64,000 nucleotides of DNA from Hominimerdicola alba 8 (GTDB taxonomy: Bacteria; Bacillota; Clostridia; Oscillospirales; Ruminococcaceae): NCBI RefSeq assembly GCF_000178155.2, contig NZ_ADKM02000080.1, positions 1 through 64,000 on the forward strand, in the 5' to 3' direction. Positions 23,540 through 32,207 of this stretch are shown here, in pieces. The notes beneath the pieces were generated by a model, which did not search any database, was not told where the DNA came from, and saw nothing but the letters and a program-made list of their open reading frames with translations. The stretch's first letter is position 1, and each line of letters starts with the position of its first letter. The translations under genes and the position numbers were made by a program.

Positions 23540-23730
23540 TGCGATAACGGTTCGGGGAGTTAAAACGGACATCTTACATATAACAGAAAGATAAAAACGC
23601 ATACATATGTTCGCAATAATTCGATGGACTGTGCATCTGAAAGTCAGGGTATTGTGTAAGCCTTGACGGGTGACGGGTATTGTGTAAGCCTGTCAGCACC
23701 TTAATAAGAGTGGGCGGCTCTTGCTTTGTC
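23540..23730 (+). ncRNA. Candidate structured RNA with twin hairpins
   Basis: Two adjacent stem-loops share an identical 11-nt loop TATTGTGTAAG: GTCAGGG/CCTTGAC closes the first (23643-23667) and GACGGG/CCTGTC the second (23672-23694). The stems differ while the loops do not, as expected for a selected RNA. A third hairpin, AAGAG/CTCTT, follows at 23706-23722. No ORF covers the region. It is either a 5' leader of the DUF896 gene or a separate small RNA; I cannot match it to a named family. Confidence 0.55.
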
Positions 23731-23810
23731 AGGTTACAGAGATATTACAAAAAGTTACAGAACCAAGTAATGAGTCTGCCGCATTTTAAAAGGAAGCAGT
23801 GTGAAAATTT

Positions 23811-24032
23811 ATGGAGAAAAAAAAGCTGGAAAGAATATCTGAGCTGACAGCCATTTCCCGACAGAGGGAGCTGACCGAAGCGGAGAAGTCCGAAAGGGAA
23901 GCGCTGAGGTCGGAATACAGGCGGAGTGTCATGGCGAATTTCACAGATACTCTTGAGCACACCTCGATACTTGAGCCTGACGGTTCAAAGATAAAGGTGA
24001 AGGATATGAAGCGCAGCGGGGAGGATAAATAA
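23811..24032 (+). CDS. DUF896 (YnzC-like) small protein
   Basis: A 73-residue, strongly charged helical protein with LERISELTAISRQRELTEAE and the conserved ERE.LR.EY...V ending in GSKIKVKDMK, typical of DUF896/YnzC. A Bacillus homologue is in the SOS-induced yneAB-ynzC operon, but molecular function is unknown. It lies downstream of the twin-hairpin RNA and its stop is one base from the next start. Confidence 0.88.
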   Translation: MEKKKLERISELTAISRQRELTEAEKSEREALRSEYRRSVMANFTDTLEHTSILEPDGSKIKVKDMKRSGEDK

Positions 24033-24033
24033 A

Positions 24034-25017
24034 GTGGCAGCTGAAACAAGACAGAAGTTAAAGCTTCTGACCATGAAGAAGTTTTTTGAAACGGAAACAG
24101 ATGAAAAGCACACCATTACAGGCGCGAAGCTGATCGAATGGCTCGGTTCAAGGGGCATAAAGGCTGAGCGCAAGACCATCTATGATGATATCAGGACGCT
24201 ATGTGAGAGCGGAATGGACATCGTGACTGTTAAAGATGGTCATTCAAACGCTTATTATCTGGGCGAGAGGACATTTCAGCAGGAGGAACTGCTGGTGCTG
24301 GCAAACATCGTTGCATCGAGCAGATTTCTGACCAAGAAGAAGTCCAGAGAACTTATCAAGAAACTACAGACACTTACCAACAGATTTGAGGCTGAGAAGC
24401 TCTACGGACAGATATATGTAGACAACCGTGTCAAGAGTTTCAATGAAGTCATCTACTATTCTGTAAACAAGATACAGGAAGGTATAAGCGTTGGCAAGGA
24501 GATAAGGTTCAAGTATACCGAGTTCAACCCTGACAAAAAACAGGTGCTAAAGCATGGCGGTGAGTTCTACACGGTAACTCCGTACACTCTGGTGTGGGAG
24601 AACGAGAACTACTACATGGTGTGCTACTGCAACAAGCATGAAAAGATCTGCCGTTACAGGGTAGACAGAATGCTGAGCGTTGAACTTACCGAAAACGATG
24701 CGAGAAAACTCACCGATGAGGAAAAGGCTGAGGTCGCTAACTTACAGTCGGTGTACGGCATGTACGGCGGCAGAACGGAGAGCGTGACCATGCAGTTCGA
24801 CAACTCGCTGGCAAATGTCGTTATAGACAGATTCGGGCTTGACTGCCACCCCAGCAGAAATTCTGAGAGCACTTTTGAACTGACCGTCGATGTTCAGATC
24901 GCGCCGACTTTCTGGGGCTGGTTCTTCCAGTTCGGCAAGAAGGCAAAGATAGTTGCACCGCAGAACGTGGTGGAAGAGGGCAAGGCATATATCGAAGATA
25001 TAATGCAGAATTTCTGA
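24034..25017 (+). CDS. WYL-domain transcriptional regulator
   Basis: A 327-residue regulator starting GTG with GGGGAGG upstream. Residues 1-65 form an HTH_11-type winged helix (ITGAKLIEWLGSRGIKAERK, TIYDDIRTLCESGMDI), and the middle is a WYL domain, with YTLVWENENYYMVCYCNKHE and RYRVDRML as its ligand-binding signatures. The C-terminus is a WCX-like extension. WYL proteins respond to nucleotides or single-stranded nucleic acids in DNA damage and defence. Here it is coupled to DUF896; no defence genes are next to it. Confidence 0.9.
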   Translation: MAAETRQKLKLLTMKKFFETETDEKHTITGAKLIEWLGSRGIKAERKTIYDDIRTLCESGMDIVTVKDGHSNAYYLGERTFQQEELLVLANIVASSRFLTKKKSRELIKKLQTLTNRFEAEKLYGQIYVDNRVKSFNEVIYYSVNKIQEGISVGKEIRFKYTEFNPDKKQVLKHGGEFYTVTPYTLVWENENYYMVCYCNKHEKICRYRVDRMLSVELTENDARKLTDEEKAEVANLQSVYGMYGGRTESVTMQFDNSLANVVIDRFGLDCHPSRNSESTFELTVDVQIAPTFWGWFFQFGKKAKIVAPQNVVEEGKAYIEDIMQNF

Positions 25018-25195
25018 CAAGCGCAGAAAAGGCGGCGCATTGGAGAGGCGCATGCTTTTGGAGAGGAAAGGGAAGAGTATTCCCGGAGAAACGAGAAAAG
25101 ATCACATATGATAAGCAGATCGGCCTCCCGGCGAAAGGTCAAGCCTTACGGGAGGTCGAATTGTATGCAGACGGATCATCGAAAGGAGAATTTAT

Positions 25196-25627
25196 ATGTT
25201 GTTGGGTCTGGCGGGACTGGTTGTGGCGTTGGCTGTTGGAATAGCGCTGTTCTTTTCAGTCGGTCTGGCGGCTGCACTGATAGGCGGGCTTTTTTTGGGG
25301 ATATCCATGACTGTAATCAAAATATTCATCGTGCCGCGTTTTGAACAGCGTGACAAAATGCGCCTTGCGACCGATAATGTGCGCATTATCCCCGAAAAGC
25401 TGGAAGTGAGGTTCGACAATTACAAGAACGGCTATGTGATCGACTGCTATTACCATTCCCCCGAAACAGGCAGACAGTTCGTGTTCACCACACAGCCCAT
25501 GCCCAAAGACCCCACTCCATACCTGATGGACACTAAAATAACTGTGGTCACCAACCGCATCGACTACTCGAATTATTATGTAGATCTCGGTGGATTGGGC
25601 GGCTGCCTGCCCGATAACAGACAATAG
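25196..25627 (+). CDS. Small membrane protein, unknown
   Basis: A 143-residue protein with two hydrophobic N-terminal segments (about 2-20 and 22-50) and a soluble beta-rich remainder containing YVIDCYYHSPETGRQFVFTT. AAAGGAG precedes the ATG. It ends at a bidirectional terminator. I do not recognise the family. 25018-25195 ahead of it has no gene. Confidence 0.7.
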   Translation: MLLGLAGLVVALAVGIALFFSVGLAAALIGGLFLGISMTVIKIFIVPRFEQRDKMRLATDNVRIIPEKLEVRFDNYKNGYVIDCYYHSPETGRQFVFTTQPMPKDPTPYLMDTKITVVTNRIDYSNYYVDLGGLGGCLPDNRQ

Positions 25628-25632
25628 TATTA

Positions 25633-25664
25633 ATGCCGCACCGTCCTGCGTGACGATGCGGCAT
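25633..25664. terminator. Bidirectional terminator
   Basis: ATGCCGCA (25633-25640) pairs with TGCGGCAT (25657-25664) and is followed by UUUU. It lies between convergent genes. Confidence 0.8.
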
Positions 25665-25674
25665 TTTTCTTGTG

Positions 25675-26397
25675 TCAGTTGCCCGACCAGTGCTTGAATT
25701 GTCTGGTCTTGATGTAGTATTCATCGGGGTCGCTTTGTTTTGCTTTGCGGTAGCGGTAGTCGTAGTACTGTCGTTCGCTTTCCTTGCGCCTGCGCTCGTC
25801 CTCCTCAGCCATCTGCTTTTTTCTGGCATTTTCAGCATCAAGCTGCTGCTGGCGTATTTGAGCGGAATTGTCATAATGCGGTTCATAACTGCTCATGTTG
25901 ATGGAAGTGTCGGGCGGCGAGAAAGCATCATCAAGGAAAGTCGCAAAAGCGGCTCTGCCGAGCAATCCCAGTGTACTCGGCTGTTTGACAGCGCCTCGCT
26001 GAGGTGTTTCGGGTTCCTTAGCATCTGTGCCGCCTGAGAAAAGAAACAGCGCCAGAAGCACAGCCGCGATCGTTATGCCGACAGACCAGCCTGTCCCGAT
26101 ATTTGAAGCTATGCCCTCACCCCATAAAATGTAAAGCCCGTATACTATCAAGCCTACTATGACAAATCTGGTAAAACTAAAAAGAAGGTGTGCTATCCAG
26201 AGGACTTCATCGCCGTTTTCCAGTTTTATTTTTATAAATGAAATAATGAAAGCTGCCGCGCCGATCACGCAGGCAGTAAGACCGTCACTGCTGCCGCCAA
26301 TGAAATACTGATATATTCCCCAGAGAGCCGCACCTGCGCCGCCGACTTTCAGTACTATATTTAATATGAATGATGATCCTTTAAGTATATACTTCAT
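25675..26397 (-). CDS. Membrane protein with charged C-terminal tail
   Basis: A 240-residue protein; ATG 26397 is preferred because GGGGTG is 6 bases upstream, while the ATG 28 codons earlier has none. Four membrane helices lie in the first 135 residues (FILNIVLKVGGAGAALWGIY, CVIGAAAFIISFI, FVIVGLIVYGLYILW, VGITIAAVLLALFLF). The last 90 residues form a coiled-coil-like tail rich in Glu, Arg, Lys and Gln (RQQQLDAENARKKQMAEEDE). Function unknown. Confidence 0.7.
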   Translation of the reverse strand: MKYILKGSSFILNIVLKVGGAGAALWGIYQYFIGGSSDGLTACVIGAAAFIISFIKIKLENGDEVLWIAHLLFSFTRFVIVGLIVYGLYILWGEGIASNIGTGWSVGITIAAVLLALFLFSGGTDAKEPETPQRGAVKQPSTLGLLGRAAFATFLDDAFSPPDTSINMSSYEPHYDNSAQIRQQQLDAENARKKQMAEEDERRRKESERQYYDYRYRKAKQSDPDEYYIKTRQFKHWSGN

Positions 26398-26602
26398 GTT
26401 TGACACCCCTGTTTTATTATCTGACCGACTTCCCCCATGTTTATTTAAAATGATTATAAACCATTTGTTTTTAAATTTCAATACAAGTTAAGGTAAGTTT
26501 ACACATTGTTAATAAAGAAACGCATATTTTTATATTTTTGTGACTGAAACGATAAAAAATAACATTTTCTATCTGACAGATATTTGCTTGAAAACACCGA
26601 AG

Positions 26603-26672
26603 TTCTGCAATTCGCGACCAAAACTCTGCAATTCACGACAAAAACGTGCAAGTTGCGAAAATTGTGGTATAA
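26603..26672 (+). promoter_or_regulatory. Three 20-21-bp phased repeats ahead of a -10 box
   Basis: TCTGCAATTCGCGAC (26604), TCTGCAATTCACGAC (26625) and CGTGCAAGTTGCGA (26645) recur every 20-21 bp, two helical turns, and are followed by TATAAT at 26668. This looks like an activator or repressor array on one DNA face. Downstream there are only tiny ORFs, such as 17 codons starting MAVLWWSFHL at about 26779. Nothing else is recognisable in 26398-26900. Confidence 0.5.
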
Positions 26673-26909
26673 TGTGTACAATAAAAGAATGCGGAAAAGA
26701 CAAATAAAACTATGCCGCGAAAGAAATGGATACACCTTTAACCTATTTTTCCTAAATTATTACAATGTTAAGATCATCATGGCTGTGCTGTGGTGGTCTT
26801 TTCATTTGTGTCCGGTAGTTAGAAATATCTAATGTGTACAAAATCATCAGCTGTGAAAATAATTTTTTGGCTTTGCAAACGAATTATTGTAAACTAAAAA
26901 TGAAATCTC

Positions 26910-26940
26910 TTGACTTGATGGTTAGGTTGTGCTAATATTA
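26910..26940 (+). promoter_or_regulatory. Promoter with DtxR/IdeR-like box for the iron operon
   Basis: TTGACT (26910-26915) and TAATAT (26933-26938) are 17 bp apart. TTAGGTTGTGCTAATATTA (26922-26940), which resembles the consensus bound by DtxR/IdeR-type iron repressors, overlaps the spacer and -10. Binding would block the promoter when iron is plentiful. Confidence 0.6.
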
Positions 26941-26971
26941 ATGACGGTTAGTGAGAACAAATAAAATTCAG

Positions 26972-26998
26972 AAAAAGTTGGCTTTGTGCCGACTTTTT
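26972..26998 (+). terminator. Leader hairpin/terminator of the iron operon
   Basis: AAAAAGTTGGC (26972-26982) pairs with GCCGACTTTTT (26988-26998) with one G-U pair and ends in U. It lies between the promoter and the first gene, so it could end a short leader or attenuate the operon. Confidence 0.6.
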
Positions 26999-27014
26999 GT
27001 ATTTTATGGCAAAG

Positions 27015-27032
27015 TTAGCTTAGGTAAACTAA
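27015..27032. promoter_or_regulatory. Second DtxR/IdeR-like operator
   Basis: TTAGCTTAGGTAAACTAA is an interrupted palindrome (14 of 18 positions symmetric) close to the TTAGGTTAG-CTAACCTAA consensus of iron-dependent DtxR-family repressors. It is 63 bp ahead of the iron permease start. Confidence 0.62.
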
Positions 27033-27094
27033 GTTAAACATGCCAAACACTAACAGACAGAAGGCATTCAGCCTCAGTGGGAGGAAAAAGGATA

Positions 27095-28726
27095 ATGTAT
27101 CATAAAAAGACGGCATTTGGCAGGTTGCTGCCGTTACTGACGGCATTGATGCTGGCACTTTTCAGCACAGGTATCATCGCTTTTGCGTCAACTGATTACT
27201 ACCCCTCTTGGGAGGAATACAAGGCGGCGGGTCAGCCTGCCAATACATGGAACGATGTGGCGGATTCCATCGATAAGCTGATGGAAGCATCATATCAGCT
27301 GTATTCGCGGGGCAATACCGAAGAAGCATACACGCCTATACTCAACGCCTACAATTTCTATTATGAAACATCGGGCTTTGAAAGAAATGTCAACGGTTAT
27401 TCGGGTTCGGAAGTCAGCAAGGCTGAACTTGCTTTCAAGACGGCGCGAAAGGCTGTCAAAAAAGGCGAGGATATCGAAAAGATAAAATCGAACTTCAATG
27501 ACCTCAGCGCGATACTTCACGGTCAGGCTAATCACCTTGATGGTCTGGGTGACAGCGGTGGGTCAAAGCTGACATTCGGTGAGGGCGGTGCTGCTTCAGA
27601 AACGGCATCGACTACAGAGAATGCTGCACAGACTGCTTCGGCTGAAACACCTGCGGCAAACAGCGGCTCATCACCGCTCGGCAGCGGCGGCACGAATGTC
27701 TGGGTGACTTTTGCGAGCTGCTTCGCGATAATCCTGCGTGAGGGTCTTGAAGCGATACTTGTTGTCGGCGCGATAATCGCATATCTTGTGAAATCGGGCA
27801 ACAAGGATAAGCTGAAACACGTTTATATCGGCTGTGTTGCGGCTATCGGCGCAAGTTTCCTGTGTGCATGGCTGCTTAGTCTGCTTAAGCTGGCAAACAC
27901 CGCAAATCAGGAAATAATCGAGGGTGTTACCGCGCTGACTGCTGTGCTGGTGCTGTTCTATGTTAGCAACTGGATGGTTTCCAAAGCGGAAGCTGATACA
28001 TGGAACAAGTACATAGATGAACAGGTGAAAGTATCTGCTGAAACAGGCAGTGTGTTCACTCTGGCATTTACTGCGTTCCTTGCGGTGTTCCGTGAAGGTG
28101 CTGAGGTAATACTCTTCTACCAGCCTTTGCTCAACGATGCTAAGAGCATGAGTTATGTCTGGGGCGGCTTCGGCGTGGGTGTCGTGGTACTGGCTGTCGT
28201 GTTCCTGTGCATCAGATTCTTAAGTGTGAAACTGCCTATAAGACCATTCTTTCTCGGTACCAGCATACTGATGTTCATTATGTCCATATCTTTCTTGGGC
28301 GCGGGCATCAAGGAACTTATCGAGGGCGATGTCATCGACATGACTTCACCCGAATGGCTACAGGCTATCATACCGTTCAACGATGTGCTGAACGTACTTG
28401 GTATCTATCCTGTGCTTGAAACGCTGATACCTCAGCTGATACTGATATTTGTAACGCTGATGATATTCGTTATGCAGAAGTTTGGTACCAAAAACAAGAA
28501 CGAAGCCGGCATACTCGCAATTGTCTTCGGCGGTGTTGGCGGACATAAGTTCTATCTGGGCAAATACGGTCAGGGACTTGTCTGCGTGGCATTCTGCTGG
28601 AGTGGTATACCCGAACTGCTGGGCATCATACAGGGCATACATTACCTGACTGAAACGACCGAACAGTTTGAAGCGGAGATCGCACCCAAAAAGAAAACGC
28701 CTAAGAAAAAGGCGGCAAAGAAATAG
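27095..28726 (+). CDS. FTR1-family iron permease fused to a TM2 domain
   Basis: A 543-residue permease. ATG 27095 is used because GGGAGGA lies 11 bases upstream; an in-frame GTG at 27077 overlaps that site. A signal peptide precedes an extracellular helical domain (about 30-150) and an Ser/Ala/Glu linker. The permease part carries both iron-passage motifs, REGLE (about 215-219) and REGAE (333-337), among seven helices. Unusually, the chain continues with a TM2 domain (GGVGGHKFYLGKYGQGLVC) and a Lys-rich end. It leads an operon like the Campylobacter p19 iron locus, with iron-repressor boxes upstream. Confidence 0.9.
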   Translation: MYHKKTAFGRLLPLLTALMLALFSTGIIAFASTDYYPSWEEYKAAGQPANTWNDVADSIDKLMEASYQLYSRGNTEEAYTPILNAYNFYYETSGFERNVNGYSGSEVSKAELAFKTARKAVKKGEDIEKIKSNFNDLSAILHGQANHLDGLGDSGGSKLTFGEGGAASETASTTENAAQTASAETPAANSGSSPLGSGGTNVWVTFASCFAIILREGLEAILVVGAIIAYLVKSGNKDKLKHVYIGCVAAIGASFLCAWLLSLLKLANTANQEIIEGVTALTAVLVLFYVSNWMVSKAEADTWNKYIDEQVKVSAETGSVFTLAFTAFLAVFREGAEVILFYQPLLNDAKSMSYVWGGFGVGVVVLAVVFLCIRFLSVKLPIRPFFLGTSILMFIMSISFLGAGIKELIEGDVIDMTSPEWLQAIIPFNDVLNVLGIYPVLETLIPQLILIFVTLMIFVMQKFGTKNKNEAGILAIVFGGVGGHKFYLGKYGQGLVCVAFCWSGIPELLGIIQGIHYLTETTEQFEAEIAPKKKTPKKKAAKK

Positions 28727-28795
28727 TCTACTATATCCCGCATACAGGGTAAATATAATAGAGCAACCAAGTCATATCTTAAGGAGGAATTTTTC

Positions 28796-29473
28796 ATGAC
28801 TAAGAAGAAGTTAGTCGGCATCGCACTGGCATCTATGATGGCAATAAGCCTCGCAGCATGCGGCGACACCGATACAAGCAGCACTGCTGAGAGCAAGGCT
28901 GCTGCAAGCAATGCTGAAACAACTGCTGCTGAGAGCGAAAAGAGCGAGGGCACAGATGCAGTCGTTGAGGACACCCCTGCTGCTGATGACGGCGCTGCAG
29001 GCTTCACCGAGTATCCTATCTTTGAGGACGAGGAAGTTGGTTTCCTGAACGTTTCTGCTGTTTACTTCCAGCCTGTTCCGATGTCTAACGGCAACGAGAA
29101 GGTAGACGGTTTCAACATTCACCTTGAGGCTGACGTTTCCGCACTGGAGAACGATCTGGGCTTCGGTGTTGGTGACTGGGTACCTTACATGACCGTTGAC
29201 TACAAGATCACCGGTTCTGACGGAAATGTTGCTGCTGAGGGTACTTTCATGGTAATGTCCGCTTCTGACGGTCCTCACTACGGTGCTAACGTAGCTCTGC
29301 CTGATGCAGATACCTACAGCATCGAGTTCCAGTTCCACAATCCTGAAGAGAACGGTTACCTGCTGCACACCGATGCAGAAACAGGTCCCGGTGGTAATTT
29401 CGATGAGTACTTCAAGGACGGCAACCTGAAGGTTACATTTGATGGTTGGGATTACGTCCCTCAGGAGTGGTAA
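28796..29473 (+). CDS. P19/Tp34-type iron-binding lipoprotein
   Basis: A 225-residue lipoprotein with lipobox SLAAC (Cys 22), an acidic Ser/Ala/Glu linker and a C-terminal Fe2+-transport domain (about 70-225) of the P19/Tp34 family. His and Met expected in the copper/iron sites are seen in NIHLEADVSA, FMVMSASDGPHYG and EFQFHNPEE. P19 partners FTR1 in Campylobacter and pathogenic E. coli (FetMP). GGAGG is 8 bases before the ATG; codon use is more biased than in the neighbours, consistent with high expression. Confidence 0.88.
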   Translation: MTKKKLVGIALASMMAISLAACGDTDTSSTAESKAAASNAETTAAESEKSEGTDAVVEDTPAADDGAAGFTEYPIFEDEEVGFLNVSAVYFQPVPMSNGNEKVDGFNIHLEADVSALENDLGFGVGDWVPYMTVDYKITGSDGNVAAEGTFMVMSASDGPHYGANVALPDADTYSIEFQFHNPEENGYLLHTDAETGPGGNFDEYFKDGNLKVTFDGWDYVPQEW

Positions 29474-29510
29474 TTTTACATCGGTAAATTTCCTTCAAAC
29501 AAAAATACTC

Positions 29511-29541
29511 TATGCGCTGCAGAAAATGTCTACAGCGCATA
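29511..29541 (+). terminator. Intercistronic hairpin
   Basis: TATGCGCTG (29511-29519) pairs with CAGCGCATA (29533-29541). No U-run follows, so it may lower readthrough or protect the upstream mRNA and thereby favour the lipoprotein. Confidence 0.5.
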
Positions 29542-29610
29542 TTGTGCGTTTGTGAAGTTAACAATGGTTAATCCAGGTTAACGAAAATATCCTCTGAAAG
29601 GAGAAACTCT

Positions 29611-30885
29611 GTGTTAAAATATTTTGTGATGACCGTAGAAACGCTGGTGCTGGCGGCTGTGCTGACAGGCGCTCTGCGGGGCTTCATCAAACTGATAAAA
29701 GAGCGTTTCGGCGCTTATGCAGGCGGGATAGGCGCAGGTGTCGGTTTCGTGGCGGCGGCAGTCATGGCTTTCATGAAAAATGCCACCACCAAAATAGATA
29801 CCTCGCTGTGGAACCTGCGCATATTCACTGTGACGATAATACTTTCGCTGCTGCTGATAATAATTTCCATATTCCGCAAAAACAAGGTCATGGGGGCGAT
29901 AAGCTGTGTGTTTGGCGGAGTTGTCGCGGCACTGCTGATATTTTATGCACTGCCCGATGTGCTGGCGTACCCGTACATTATCCTGCTGACAGAAAAATCG
30001 GTGCTGTCAACTGGCTTTTTGTTCAAGTGCATCGGCATAATCTTCGGTCTGATACTTATGGTCGTGGCACAGATGGCTGTACATAACGGCATGCTGAGGC
30101 TTTCGGGCTGGCAGGCTTATGCCGTTACAGCGGCGTTACTCCTTATCAACGCCGCAAGACAGTTCTGCGCAAGTCTGGGCATAATGCTCAACAAGCGCAT
30201 GCTTGAAAACTTCGACCCTGACACCAAGCACAGTATTTTTGAACTGGTCAAATTTTCCTCCAATAACAGCAATATATTCGTTTATGCGGCAATTATCTCG
30301 GCTCTGGTGATGCCTGTACTGCTCTGGATAAAGAGTCTGCGTGCTGACGAACCTTACGACAATCCCGCGCAGAAGCGCAAACTGCGCAAAAAGTGGCGCG
30401 TTACCAGAACATGGGCTAACCTCGCGATATTCTGCCTTGTTTTTGGAATGGTGACATTCACCACCCTCGATGCGGTGGCTAACAGGGAAGTTCCTCTGTC
30501 GCCTGTAGAAGATGCCAAGATCGAGAACGGCTATGTGATAGTACCGTTTGAACAGGTCGATGACGGTCACCTGCACCGCTTTGCTTATGTGACCGAGAAC
30601 GATATACAGATACGCTTTATAGTCATAAAAAAGCCGAATTCTTCGGCTTACGGCATCGGTCTTGATGCCTGTGATGTCTGCGGTGAAACAGGCTATTTTG
30701 AGAAAGACGGTCAGGTGGTGTGCAAGCTGTGCGATGTTGTCATGAATATTCAGACCATCGGCTTCAAGGGCGGCTGCAACCCGATTGTCATACCTTATGA
30801 GATACGTGACGGACAGATATTCGTGCCGCTGGACGGTCTGACCGAGCACGAAAAGATGTTCAAGAACAACCGAATGAGAAGCTGA
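29611..30885 (+). CDS. DUF2318 membrane protein of the P19 iron system
   Basis: A 424-residue protein with eight or so membrane helices (first 330 residues) and a C-terminal DUF2318 domain with two cysteine pairs: CDVCGETGYF and CKLCDVVMN, then GFKGGCNPI. DUF2318 proteins follow P19 genes in Campylobacter and elsewhere, and the cysteines may hold a metal or an iron-sulfur centre used in reductive iron release. The start is a GTG with AAAGGAG upstream. The first permease gene follows after 11 bases. Confidence 0.88.
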   Translation: MLKYFVMTVETLVLAAVLTGALRGFIKLIKERFGAYAGGIGAGVGFVAAAVMAFMKNATTKIDTSLWNLRIFTVTIILSLLLIIISIFRKNKVMGAISCVFGGVVAALLIFYALPDVLAYPYIILLTEKSVLSTGFLFKCIGIIFGLILMVVAQMAVHNGMLRLSGWQAYAVTAALLLINAARQFCASLGIMLNKRMLENFDPDTKHSIFELVKFSSNNSNIFVYAAIISALVMPVLLWIKSLRADEPYDNPAQKRKLRKKWRVTRTWANLAIFCLVFGMVTFTTLDAVANREVPLSPVEDAKIENGYVIVPFEQVDDGHLHRFAYVTENDIQIRFIVIKKPNSSAYGIGLDACDVCGETGYFEKDGQVVCKLCDVVMNIQTIGFKGGCNPIVIPYEIRDGQIFVPLDGLTEHEKMFKNNRMRS

Positions 30886-30896
30886 GGAGGGGCAGT

Positions 30897-32189
30897 ATGT
30901 TCTTTAGAATGATACGCGGGACACTGTTCCGCCAGTGGAAAAAAATGCTGATGATAGCCTTTACCATAGCGCTGGGCGCATCGCTCGCATCGGCTATGCT
31001 GAGCGTTATGCTCGATGTGGGCGACAAGGTAAATCAGGAACTTAAAACTTACGGTGCTAACATAACCGTTGTACCGAAGGAAAATTCGGTGCTGACAAAC
31101 CTATATGAGGTCGAGGACGGCGGCGTGAGCGGCGCTTATTTGCAGGAAGATGAACTGGGCAAGATAAAGACCATCTTCTGGGCATTCAATATCGTGGATT
31201 TTGCGCCGTTCGTCAATGTTGATGCGACACTTGACGACGGCACTGAAGTGCAGTGTGTGGGAAGCTGGTTCGACCACCACATGGACTTGCCCACAGGTGA
31301 AACTCTTGATGCAGGCGTTGTCAGTCTGCGAAGCTGGTGGGAACTGACAGAAGGTTCGTGGTTAGATGAACAGCTTTCTGCCAACTGCGCCGATGAAGTG
31401 ATGGTCGGTAAAGACCTTGCCGAAAAGCTGGGCGTTAAGGCGGGCGACACGCTCCATCTGAACGGTCCCGCATCTGACAAAAATATGAAAGTTGCGGGCA
31501 TATACGATGCGGGCGGCACTGAGGATATGCAGATATACATGCAGCTCGACACAGCGCAGGCGCTTGCCGACCTTGAGGGCAGGGTAGACAAGATAGAAGT
31601 CAGCGCACTGACAACTCCCGAAAACGAACTTTCGGAGCGTGCGGCAAAAGACCCGTCATCGCTGACAGTGGCGCAGATGGAAACATGGACATGCACCGCT
31701 TATGCAAGTTCGATATGCTATCAGATACAGCAGGTCATCACCGATTCGGTAGCCGCCCCCGTAAGGCAGGTAGCTGACTCGGAGGGTGCTATACTCAGCA
31801 AGACACAGCTTTTGATGATACTGATAACCATACTCAGCCTGATAGGTGCGGCGCTGGGTATATGCAATCTGGTAACGGCAAGCGTTATGGAGAGAAGTCA
31901 GGAGATAGGTCTGATGAAAGCGATAGGTGCGCATAACCTGTCGGTGGCACTGCTGGTGCTGTGCGAGATATTCATAACAGCGATAATCGGCGGTGTTGCG
32001 GGCTTCTTTGCGGGATTTGGCTTTGCACAGCTGATAGGTCACACGGTATTCGGTTCAGCGATAGAGATGCGACCGATGGTAGTGCCGATAGTTGCGGTGC
32101 TGGTGGTGCTGGTGACGCTGATAGGCTCGATACCCGCCATAAGAATGCTGCTGGGTCTGCGCCCGACAGAAGTTCTTCACGGCAGATAA
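30897..32189 (+). CDS. FtsX-like permease of the P19 operon (first)
   Basis: A 430-residue MacB/FtsX-type permease: N-terminal helix (about 15-40) with ALGASLASAML, extracellular MacB-like core (about 50-290), then three helices (305-425) bearing EIGLMKAIGAHNLSVALLVL, the coupling segment. GAGGGG precedes the ATG. Campylobacter has two such permeases at the same place after the DUF2318 gene. Confidence 0.92.
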   Translation: MFFRMIRGTLFRQWKKMLMIAFTIALGASLASAMLSVMLDVGDKVNQELKTYGANITVVPKENSVLTNLYEVEDGGVSGAYLQEDELGKIKTIFWAFNIVDFAPFVNVDATLDDGTEVQCVGSWFDHHMDLPTGETLDAGVVSLRSWWELTEGSWLDEQLSANCADEVMVGKDLAEKLGVKAGDTLHLNGPASDKNMKVAGIYDAGGTEDMQIYMQLDTAQALADLEGRVDKIEVSALTTPENELSERAAKDPSSLTVAQMETWTCTAYASSICYQIQQVITDSVAAPVRQVADSEGAILSKTQLLMILITILSLIGAALGICNLVTASVMERSQEIGLMKAIGAHNLSVALLVLCEIFITAIIGGVAGFFAGFGFAQLIGHTVFGSAIEMRPMVVPIVAVLVVLVTLIGSIPAIRMLLGLRPTEVLHGR

Positions 32190-32207
32190 GAGCGGAGGCA
32201 AAGTAAA

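Noticed and set aside
23540-23730. Assignment as 6S RNA or a known riboswitch
   Set aside because: The promoter and size would fit, but I cannot see the 6S central bubble or any riboswitch core; the twin loops are not part of a family I know.
24034-25017. Defence-island regulator
   Set aside because: WYL proteins often control defence systems, but no nuclease, methylase or Cas gene lies near; the neighbours are DUF896 and a small membrane protein.
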